Positions 33,191 through 44,000 of a DNA stretch of 45,507 bases are shown here, one piece after another. Every line of letters begins with the position of its first letter. Position 1 is the first letter of the stretch. Source of the DNA: Flavobacteriales bacterium UBA852 (GTDB lineage: Bacteria > Bacteroidota > Bacteroidia > Flavobacteriales_E > Vicingaceae); NCBI GenBank assembly GCA_002295925.1, contig DBGO01000005.1, positions 1-45,507 of the forward strand, written 5' to 3'. The position numbers and the translations under genes are program-made. The notes under the pieces were generated by a model that saw nothing but the letters and a program-made list of their open reading frames with translations, did not search any database and was not told the DNA's origin.

Positions 33191-33715
33191 ATGAAAACTA
33201 TTGCAACTTTACTCACATTGTTGTGCCTGAGCATCAGCACTTTTGCCCAAGATGATTATTATGCCACTTTTACCGCGCTGATTTATGACGAAAATGGTAA
33301 AAAAATCAAAAATGCGACCATTAAAATTTATAAAGAAAACGAGGTGCTTACAGAAGCACAGACAAAAGGAAACGGTAAAGTTACTTTTGATGTAGTTTTG
33401 GGAGCATATTATACGCTTGAAATAAGCAAAGAAGGTTATATACCAAAGCGAATAGCTATAAAAGCGTATGACAAATCCGGTAAACCGATGTATGATGCTT
33501 TACCGTTTAAATTTGCTACAGAGCTTATAAAAATTAAAAAACAAATGGATTTCGATGATTTGGACTTTCCGGTGGCAATATTGGAATATGATGCAAGCAA
33601 AGATGAATTTGAGTTTGTCAGTTCATACACCAAAGAAATGAAAAAAATACAAAAAGAGATTGTAAAACAAATGGAGGAGCAAAATTTTGCAGCAACTGAA
33701 GACTACGTAGAATAA
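33191..33715 (+). CDS. Exported protein with a carboxypeptidase-regulatory-like domain
   Basis: A 174-residue protein with a signal peptide (to TFAQ, residue 19) and a beta-sandwich domain. The domain reads ALIYDENGKKIKNATIKIY, GKVTFDVVLGAYYTLEISKE and GYIPKRIAIKAYDKSG, the transthyretin-like pattern common at the envelope of Bacteroidota. The C-terminal part is acidic and helical. The function is unknown. Confidence 0.65.
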   Translation: MKTIATLLTLLCLSISTFAQDDYYATFTALIYDENGKKIKNATIKIYKENEVLTEAQTKGNGKVTFDVVLGAYYTLEISKEGYIPKRIAIKAYDKSGKPMYDALPFKFATELIKIKKQMDFDDLDFPVAILEYDASKDEFEFVSSYTKEMKKIQKEIVKQMEEQNFAATEDYVE

Positions 33716-33805
33716 ACTAAAAACAGCTTATAGCTTAATCTTCAAGAGGTTAAAATTTTAAGAGAAAAAAATCTAAAAAACACTTTTCAAATTAAAATCA
33801 ATTAT

Positions 33806-33813
33806 TACTTTTG
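33806..33813 (+). promoter_or_regulatory. -7 element of tRNA-Ser
   Basis: TACTTTTG matches TAnnTTTG and ends 4 bases before the mature tRNA 5' end. Confidence 0.55.
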
Positions 33814-33817
33814 CAGC

Positions 33818-33902
33818 GGAGAGATGGCAGAGTGGTCGAATGCGGCGGTCTTGAAAACCGTTGTCCTTCACGGGACCGGGGGTTCGAATCCCTCTCTCTC
33901 CG
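33818..33902 (+). tRNA. tRNA-Ser (anticodon TGA)
   Basis: An 85-nt class II tRNA. The acceptor stem GGAGAGA pairs with TCTCTCC, the anticodon loop CTTGAAA (TGA) sits in a GCGGT/ACCG-type stem, there is a long variable arm, and the T-arm has TTCGAAT. The discriminator base is G, as usual for serine tRNAs. No CCA is encoded. Confidence 0.95.
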
Positions 33903-33911
33903 CAACAAGTC

Positions 33912-33971
33912 AAATGTTGATTATCAATTAAAAGCGCTGAAATTTGCGATAACGATTGATAATCAACATTT
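33912..33971 (+). terminator. 17-bp perfect inverted repeat after tRNA-Ser
   Basis: AAATGTTGATTATCAAT (33912-33928) is repeated exactly in inverse at 33955-33971, with a 26-base loop. Its right arm runs into a T-rich stretch. It probably serves as the tRNA transcription terminator, although the stem is AT-rich and the loop long for that role. Confidence 0.55.
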
Positions 33972-34168
33972 TTTGTTTTTTACTGTTTCGTTTCAAACAT
34001 TTGTAAAACAAACAATAAAAAAGCGCTCTGTAAAACAGGGGTAAATGTAATACTCCCCAAAACTGTGTCACAGGTTAAAACGAAAAAAATATTAATTTAA
34101 ACCCATTGTGCATTTAGGCTAAATTAACTTTTAAATTTAAATTATTGATATTCCCGTTAAAAACCAAT

Positions 34169-35095
34169 TTATTCCACCGAATTTTTCTTTTCTTTTACTT
34201 GATGGAATTTAACGCCTACCATCAGTTCATGCGTTCCGGTAGAGTAATTCTTCAAATTGGTCGTTGTCATATCATATGCATACGCCAAACTAAAGCTTTC
34301 ATTAATATTCCATCCCACCGACAGCGGGATAGCATCCAAATTTCTGTAAGAAACCGAAACCCATACCATTTTGCGATAAATTATGCGTAAATTAACATCA
34401 TATTGCAAAGGCACAGGAGATACATATTTTACAAAAAACGAAGGGATAAGTCGTATTTTTTCATTTAAATCAAAATTATAACCACCGGTTACAAAAAAAT
34501 GATTTGCCAAACGACCTTCTTGTGGGACATCTTTAAAAAATTGAATCTTGTTATGTAAAATTTGCGGAGCCGAAAAGCCAAAGAAAAACTTATCGTGGTA
34601 AAGATATGTACCAAAACCGGCATCAAACAGCAAATCCGATTGTACTCCGTTTGTCAGCAAATTATCGCTTTCATCGCGCAGGGTAATTTTCGATGCATCT
34701 ACCATAAATTGCAATATTCCGGCAGATAAACCAAACGACAATCTAAGTTTACGATTCAATTTTAAATGATAAGCATACGACAATGCACCGCCAGTTCTTC
34801 GGGTTGGGCCAACATTATCCGTAAAAATATAGCCGCCCACACCGTATTTCAAAGTTTTATTGGGCCCCATAACACTCAGAGTATAAGTGCGAGGTGCATC
34901 TGTAACGCCCTCCCACTGATAGCGATGAAACGAGCGAGCTTCGAACCAAGGTCGTGAACCGCCAACTGCGGGGTTTAGCATATAATCATTTAAATAATAT
35001 TGACTGAAATGAGGTAATTGCTGTCCGGAAATTTGAACAGAGAACAGAAGCATTACACCTACAGCTAACTGGTATATATATAATGTTTTTTTCAT
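34169..35095 (-). CDS. PorP/SprF family type IX secretion membrane protein
   Basis: A 308-residue outer-membrane beta-barrel protein with a signal peptide (to ISGQQ, residue 25). The family start QLPHFSQYYLNDYMLNPAV and the later GTHELMVGVKFH are visible. PorP/SprF proteins are encoded next to T9SS substrates with type B (gliding-motility-type) sorting domains and are needed for their secretion or surface anchoring. It starts 3 bases after the giant adhesin gene and so is its dedicated partner. Confidence 0.92.
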   Translation of the reverse strand: MKKTLYIYQLAVGVMLLFSVQISGQQLPHFSQYYLNDYMLNPAVGGSRPWFEARSFHRYQWEGVTDAPRTYTLSVMGPNKTLKYGVGGYIFTDNVGPTRRTGGALSYAYHLKLNRKLRLSFGLSAGILQFMVDASKITLRDESDNLLTNGVQSDLLFDAGFGTYLYHDKFFFGFSAPQILHNKIQFFKDVPQEGRLANHFFVTGGYNFDLNEKIRLIPSFFVKYVSPVPLQYDVNLRIIYRKMVWVSVSYRNLDAIPLSVGWNINESFSLAYAYDMTTTNLKNYSTGTHELMVGVKFHQVKEKKNSVE

Positions 35096-35098
35096 TGT

Positions 35099-38000
35099 TT
35101 ATCGCATTATGGTTAATGGTCCGGTAAATGGTTTTAAACCTTCTTCATTTAAATCAATTACATAATAATATGTACCGACAGGAAGTGGTTTGCCTTTATA
35201 AGTACCATCCCAATCATTTTGATAATCTTCAGAACGGTAAAGTAATTCGCCCCATCGGTTATAAATTTCTACCACAGCATTTGGATATTCATTGATAAAA
35301 TCAATTACCCATGTATCATTTTTACCGTCTCCGTTTGGTGTAATTCCATCGGGGAAATTAATTTTCGGTATTACCGTAATGGTAACCGAATCTGTTCCGA
35401 TACATCCACCGGCACTAATTGCTGTTACATAATAAGTTGTAGTTGCCACAACTGTGTCCGTAGGATTTGGAATGGTATTATTCGTTAAAGAATCTGCCGG
35501 CTCCCAAGTATATGACACGCCTCCCGTAGCATTTAATTGTATAATTGTGCCTTCAAAAACAGTCTGATCAGGACCGGCATCTACTACAGGTAAATCTTCA
35601 ATGGTTACACATACGGTATCCGAAGCTGTACAGTTTCCGTATGCAAAATATACATAGCAGAATGTACCAGAAGTCACTGAAGAAATATTTAAGGTATCAT
35701 TGTTGCTCAAGCTTGTTCCGGTTGATAAATCCAACCACTCTACCGAATTGGCATTATATGAACTACCTACCAATTGTAAAGTTGCTCCGGAACATACAGT
35801 TGTATCGGCAGGTGCAGTTGCCATAACTGTATCGGCTGCAGCCACATTAAATGTTTGTGTTGTTGAACAACCATTATTATCTGTTACGGTTACAGTGTTT
35901 GCACCAAAACAAATATTAGATACATTTTGAGTTGTAAACCCTGAAGGTAACCAATTGTAAGTATAAGGTGTTGTTCCGCCGGTTACGGTTGCCGATGCTG
36001 TTGCATCACAATTTGAACTACACGATACATCTGTATTGGAAACAGTTACCGAAATTGCCGATGGTTCATAAATCATCACACTGTCAACCACAGAGCAACC
36101 ATTGTTGTCAGTAATGGTTACACTAACCATTCCCGCACATAATCCGGAGATAGAATCAGTTGTTTGATTGTTTGGATCAGTCCAAGAATAAGCATATGGA
36201 GGAGTTCCTCCCAAGGTTACAGAAACTGCCGAACCGTTACAATCACCATTACAATAGGCATCATAAGCCAATAAATTAGCAGTAATGGGGTCGGGTTCGT
36301 TAACAGTATCTACAGCAACAGCTACACAATTTGCCGCATCGGTTACATTAACCGAATAAATACCCGCACATTGACCGGAAATAGTTGACGTAGTCTGATT
36401 ACCCGGAGACCAAGCGTAACTATAAGGCGGATTTCCTCCGGAAGCTGAAACGGAAACCTGTCCGTCGCAAAAACTGTTACAACTTACATCTGTAGCAGTT
36501 GTTGTTAAAGTTGGAGCATTCACACTGCTTAGTGCAATGATGTAATTTAAAGTACATCCTGTGGCATCGGTTATGTCAACGGTATATGTTCCCGCACATA
36601 GGTTATTGATAACCGGAGTTACTGCGCCATTATTCCAACTGTAAGAATAAGGAGCTGTTCCACCTGTTGGGTTTAAGGTAATGCTTCCATCACACAAGCC
36701 ACAACCCGGATTTGTTAATGTTTCATTTGGAACTATTGGGGCAGGTTCTGTGATGGTTACCGTATCAGAAATTGTACAATTATTGGCATCCGTTACCGTA
36801 ACAATGTATTGCCCTGCACATAAGTTGGAGATGCTTTGTGTTGTTTGTAAAGGAAGTGTATTCCAACTGTAAGTATAAGGTGCTGTTCCACCCGTTACCA
36901 TTGCCATTGCCGAGCCATCACAACTTCCATTACAAGAAATATTGGTAGAATTTATTGTAATAGCCAAAGGCATTGGTTCATTTATAGTTGCTGTAGCCGA
37001 GTCGGAACAATTATTGGCATCGGTTATTGTTACCACATAATTGCCGGCACATAGATTGGTTGCAGAAGAAGAATTTTGTCCGGTTGGATTCCAAACATAA
37101 GAATAGTTTGGTGTTCCTGAAGTAGCATTTGCTACAGCTGTTCCATCGCAATTACCATAACAAGAAACATCAGTGGTGCTAATAATAGTTGCTCCAATAG
37201 TAGATGTTTGAATGGTAACGGTATCAATACTGCTACAATTATTGGCATCTGTTACAGTAACAGTGTAAAATCCGGCACATAAATTTGATGCCGTTGCCAA
37301 GGTTTGATTATTTGGGTCATCCCATTGATATGAATAAGGAGTTGTACCTCCTGTTGCTGTTACAGTAGCAGACCCATTACACAAACCGCTACAAGTTTCA
37401 TCAGTAGAAGCCATTGTTAAACTTGGTCCGGTAGCATTATTTACTATTACAGTATCAATATCTGAACATCCGGTATTATCTGTAATGGTAACATAATAAA
37501 CACCTGCACACAAACCAACTGCTGTTTGAGTGGTTTGTCCGTCACTCCATAGATAAGTATAAGGCGCAACCCCATTTGCCGGATTAGCTGTTGCATCTCC
37601 ATCACAGACGTTACAAGTGGCATCGTTAACAGTAATATTCCCTGTTATTGCAGTTGGATTATTTACTGTTAAAGTATCATATGCAGTACAATTATTGGCA
37701 TCAATTACTATTACATCATACGTACCTGCACATAGTCCGGATGCTGTTTGTGTTGTTTGTCCATCGCTCCAAAAATATGTATAAGGAGAAGTTCCTCCCG
37801 ACGGAGATGTAGTAATTGTTCCGTCGCAATTTCCATAGCAAGAAACATCAGTAACAGATGAGCTCGTTGTTAATATAGCCGGCTCATTAATCGTTACATT
37901 TCCGGATGCTGAACAACCATTTGCATCGGTAACAGTAATTGTATAACTTCCTGCACATAAACCGGTTGCCAATGAATTGATTTGCCCATCGCTCCATAAA

Positions 38001-41000
38001 TATGTATAAGGTGGTGTTCCACCCGAAGCTGTAACTAAAGCTGTTCCGTCGCAAGCACTATTACAAGTAGCATCTGTTCCACTAACAGTTAAATTAATGG
38101 TTGTAGGGTTGGTTAATGTTACCGAATCAATAACCGAACAACCTTTATTATCGGTAACAGTAACAGAATAAGTTCCCGCACATAAGTTAGAAATTGTTTG
38201 AGTAGTTGCAACTGTATTCCACAAATACGTATAAGGTCCGCTACCGTTTGCCGGATTGGCTGTAATTGTACCATCGCAAATACCAGCACAAGTAGGATTG
38301 GTTGCTGTTAGATTGGCTGAAATAAGCGGAGGTTCATTCACCGATACAGAATCTACCGAAATACATCCGTTTGCATCTTGAACCACTATATTATATAATC
38401 CTGCACAAAGGTTAAATGCCGTATCATTCGTTTGTAATGCCGGGTCATCCCATTGATAAGTATATGGTGAAACACCTGAACTTACATTCACATAAGCCAA
38501 GCCATCACAAGAACCATTACAGTTTACACTGTCTGCATTTGTCGAAATACTTGGTCCGTTTACATTATTAATCAATACTGTAAATGTTTGCGTACACCCT
38601 GCATTATCCGTCACATCAACATTGTAAGCTCCGGGACATAAATTAGATTCGGTAGTGGAAGTATTTCCGGAAACTTGCCATAAATAAGTATAAGGTGCTC
38701 CTGCTCCTCCCGAAGCGGAAACTGTTGCAGTACCATCACAATTTCCACAAGTAGCATCTGTTTGAGTAAATGTTGCCGTAATGGCAATTCCATCAGGTAC
38801 ATTAACAGAGGTATTTGCCGAACATCCGTTTGCATCGGTAACTGTTACAGAATAATTTCCAGCACATAAAGCAGAAATATTTTGAGTAGTTGCTCCCGTA
38901 CTCCATAAATAAGTATAAGGTGCTGTTCCGCCCGATACGGTTAAATTTACGCTTCCATTACAAGAACCAAAACAAGTAGCAGCAACGGCATTTGCTGTTA
39001 ATGCAATAGTTGAAGGTTCATTGATTGTTACGTTAAACACAGAAGAACAAACTAATGCATCTGTAACCGTAACCGAATAATTTCCGGCACATAAACCGCC
39101 AACAGCATTGATAGTATGTCCTGTGCTCCATGCATAAGTATATGGTGGCACACCTCCCGTGGGCGTTATAGTCGCCGAACCGTCACAGGCACCATTACAG
39201 GATGCATCCGTTGTAGAAGTTGTTGCTGTAATACTTGTATTATCATTTATGGTAATATTTTCATACGAAGTACATCCGTTTGCATCAGTTACAGCAACAT
39301 TATATGTACCTGAACATAATCCGCTAACAGAAGCCGTAGTTTGCCCTCCGGGCGACCATAAATAAGTATAAGGTGCAACGCCACCCGAAGCAGAAACCGT
39401 TGCTACCCCATCACACACACCATTACATGTTGCATCTGTTTTTGTACTCGAAGTTGCTGGTCCGTTAATATTACTTACCGTAATATTTTCCGAATATGTA
39501 CAACCATTCGCGTCGGTAACTGTCACTGTGTAAATTCCTGCACATAATGCATTAACTGAAGGTCCGGGTACTCCATTATTCCATAAATAGGTATATGGCG
39601 ATGTTCCGCCAGAAGCGGATACACTTATATTTCCATCACAATTTCCACAAGTAGCATCATTTACGGTAGAAGAAACTGAAATTAAAGATGGTTCATTTAC
39701 AGTTACCGAAGCTGTCGCCGAACACCCGTTTGCATCGGTAACTGTTACGTTGTAATTGCCTGCACATAAACCTGTTGCTGTAGATGTTGATTGACTAAGA
39801 ACATCGTCCCATAAATAGGTATAGGGTGCTGTTCCTCCCGATACCGTTACGGTAGCACTTCCATCGCAAGAGGCATTACATGAGGCGTCTGTTGTTGAGG
39901 TAGATAACGATAATGCAGTTGGAGCGTTTATTGTAGCCGATGCTGATGTTGAACAACCATTGGCATCAGTAATTGTTACAGAAACATTTCCCACACACAA
40001 ACCGGAAACAGACGATGTAGTAGCACCGTTGCTCCAAGAATAAGTATAAGGAGGTGTTCCTCCTGAAGGAGATACAGAAGCCGTACCGTCACAATTTCCG
40101 CTACAAGTTGCGTCTGTAGACGAAATATTTGCTGTAATTACCGATGGTTCATTTACATTGATAGAGGTATTTAATTGACATCCGGCAGCATCGGTAACAG
40201 TAATATTATATGTGTTTGCACAAAGTCCATTTACTGAACTTGTAGTATATCCTCCGGGAGTCCAATTGTATGTATAACCCGGTGTTCCACCAATAGGAAT
40301 TATAGATGCCGAACCATCGCACACCCCATTACAAGAAGCATCGACAATAGTAGGAGTAACACCCGAAGGACCGGTAGGATTACTTACTGAAGTCGTTAAA
40401 AGATATGTACATCCATTTAAATCGGTTATAGTGTCTGTATAAAATCCAGGGCATAAATTAGTAATGATTGCTCCATTATCTCCATTTGACCAAGAATGCG
40501 TGTAAGGAACAGTACCTCCTGAAACGGACACACTGATTACACCATCACAAAATCCACAATTGGCATCGGTTACTGTTGCAGTTGCAGAAATTGTATTTGG
40601 TTCATCAACATTCACATTCCCTGTAAATACACAACCATTCGCATCCGTAACTGTCACAGAATAAGTCCCTGCGCATAAATTTGAAATTGTCGAAGTTGAA
40701 AAGTTACCCGGCATCCAGTTAATTGTATAAGGAGTTGTTCCTCCTGAAATATTGGCTATTGCTTGTCCGTCACAAGCTCCATTACAACTAACATCAACAC
40801 TATCTAAAGAAACGGTTAAAGCATTTGGATTATTTAAGGTATATGATTCATTAACAGAACATCCGTTAGCATCTGTAATAGTAACAGTATAACTTCCGGA
40901 ACATAAGTTTGAAATAGTTTGCGTAGTAGCACCATTACTCCAGTTGTAAGTATAACCGGGTGTACCTCCTGTTGGATTGGCAGTGATGCTTCCGTCACAA

Positions 41001-44000
41001 CTTCCGTTACAAGTAGGTGGTGTAGAAGTTAAGTTTCCTGCTACTTGCGCCGGTTCATTAATAGTAACATTTTGATTGGTAGTACAACCATTAGCATCTG
41101 TTATTAAAACAGAATAATTTCCGGGGCATAACCCTGAAATGGAAGGAGTAGTTTGCCCTCCGGGAGACCAGAAATAGGTATAAGGCGCTGTCCCGCCTCC
41201 AACAATTACAGCAGCCGTTCCATCACAAGCACCAAAACAACTGACATCAGTTGGCAGTGGGCTAGCCGACAAAAGAGCCGGTTCGGTTACAGTTATATTT
41301 CGAGAATTTGTACATCCATTGGCATCGGTAACAATAACATTGTATGTGCCAGCACAAAGGTTTGAAATAGATGATGAAGTAGCTCCTGTATTCCATAAAT
41401 AAGTATATGGAGCCGTTCCTCCGGTTGGATTTAATGTTATTGAACCATTACAATCACCATTACAATTAGGAGAAACAACAACTTCATTTAACGCAATTGA
41501 ATCCGGTTCTTTAACCGTTAATGTATCTGTTTGATTACAGCCATTCGCATCGGTTACCGACACAACATATTGTCCCGGACAAAGGTTGTTTGCCCCGGGA
41601 GTAATAGAAGCCGGTGTCCATACCACATTATAAGGAGGTGTTCCGCCGGAAGGAGCAGCATTCACACTACCATCACAAGAACCATAACAACTGACATCGG
41701 TAGAGGTAGCATTTGTAACCAAAACAGCAGGGTCGGTAGGAATTGTAACACTTACCGTTGAAGCACAACCGTTTGCATCTGTAGCCGTAACGGTATATGT
41801 TCCGGGACATAATCCGGTTGCCGTTTGGGTTGTTTGTCCGTCACTCCATTGATAAGTATAAGGAGAAGCGCCACCACTTGGGTTGGCTGTTGCTTGTCCG
41901 TCACAAACCCCATTACAACTGATGGTAATAGTTCCGGTAGTAATATTTATGGTAATAAGTTCATTTATTGTTACCGTATCAGTTACACTACACCCTCCGG
42001 CATCGGTAACGGTTACTACATAATCCCCTGCACAAAGACTGTCTGCTGTTGGCGTATTCTGGTTGTATGGGTCATTCCAATTGTAAGAATAAGGAGATGT
42101 TCCACCTGAGGGGAAAGTGGTTGCCACTCCGTCACAAATAGTTCCACAACTTGCATTTACAGCATTTGTTGAAGTGGTTAAAACGGGCGGATTGGAAATT
42201 GTTATCGTTTCTTGATTGGTACATCCGCGTGAGTCGGTTACGGTTACGGTATAGTTTCCGGCACATAAACCGGAAATAGATTGTGATGTAGCACCGTTGC
42301 TCCATGAATACGAATAAGGCGGAGTTCCTCCGGTAACCAATGCAGTGGCGGTCCCGTCGCAAACTCCATTACAACTCATATCAGTGAAACTTACATTTGG
42401 AGCCAAAGAATCCGGTTGATTAATGGTAACAGTGTCAGAAATATTACAATTGTTCGCATCAGTTATTGTAACAATGTATTGACCGGCACATAAATTCGAA
42501 GCTGAAGATGTAGTTTGTACAGGAGTTGTATTCCAACTGTAAGAATAAGAACCTGTTCCGCCGGAAACAGATACAGAAGCTGTTCCATCACAACTGCCAT
42601 AACAAGTTACATCTGTTTGAGAAGTTGAAGAGCTTAAAGCCGTAGGTTCGTTTATGGTAATGGTTTGTGAATCTGTACATCCGTTGGCATCGGTAACTAT
42701 AACGGTATAGCTTCCGGCACATAACCCTGCTGCTGTTTGGGTATTTTGAGCAGGAGTTGTATTCCAGTTATATGTATATCCTCCGGCGCCTCCCGTAGGG
42801 TTAGCTGTTGCGGTTCCATTGCAATCTCCAAAGCATAAATTATCTACTGTGGTAACATTTGGATTGATAGAAGACGGCTCATTAATAGTATAAGAACCCG
42901 AAGCTGAACAACCGTTTGCGTCAGTAACTGTTACAAAATATGTTCCCGAACATAATCCGGTTAAATTTGCAGACGTAGCTCCATTACTCCAAGAATATGT
43001 ATAAGGAGATGTTCCGCCGGAAACAGAGGTTGTTGTAGTTCCATCACATAATCCATTACATGTTATATCTGTACCCGAAACACTTACCGTTAACAAAGCC
43101 GGCTCACTGACCGTTGCTGAGTCTTGTGTTGTACAACCATTAGCGTCAATAATAGTAACATAATATGTTCCTGCACATAAACTGTTTATTGATTGAGAAG
43201 TTTGTCCACCAGGTGTCCACGAATATGAAAAAGGAGATGTACCACCAGTAGGATTGGCAGTTGCCGTTCCATCACAAACGCCGTTACAAGAAGCATCTGT
43301 AGCCGAAGTATTTGCCGCTAACGGAAGTGGTTCGGTAATTTGAACCGTGTCGGAAACAGTACAACCATTAGCATCTGTAATATCTACATAATATTGTCCG
43401 GGACATAAGTTTGAAATAGATGATGATGTTGCTCCGGTATTCCATAAGTAAGTATATCCGGGTGTACCTCCCGAAGGTGATGTAGCAGCAGTTCCATCGC
43501 AAGCGCCATTACAAGTAACATCGGTAATAGAAGTTGTAGTTGTAAGAATTGGCGGCTCTGTAACAACAAAGGTAATTACTGTATCGCAACCATTTGCATC
43601 AGTTAATGTATCGGAATATGTTCCCGGGCATAAATTGGATAAACTTGGAGTTGTAGCCCCTGTATTCCATAAATGGGAATATGGCGGCACGCCTCCTGCA
43701 ATATTAAAAACCGATACTGTTCCATCACAAGCCCCACCACAACTGATATTCGTTTGGGAAGAATCAAAAGTTATGGGCGCAGGTTCGAGCACTTGCACAC
43801 TGTCTGTTCCGATACAACCTACATCATCCGTTACCGTTACATGATACAATCCTGCACATAATCCGGTAGCAATTGTTGCGTTTTGAGCAGAAGGATCATC
43901 CCATTGATAGGACACATAGGTTCCACTACCTCCGGAAATATTACTGACGATTCCCATTCCATTACATTCACCATTACATGTAACATTAAAACTATCCAGT

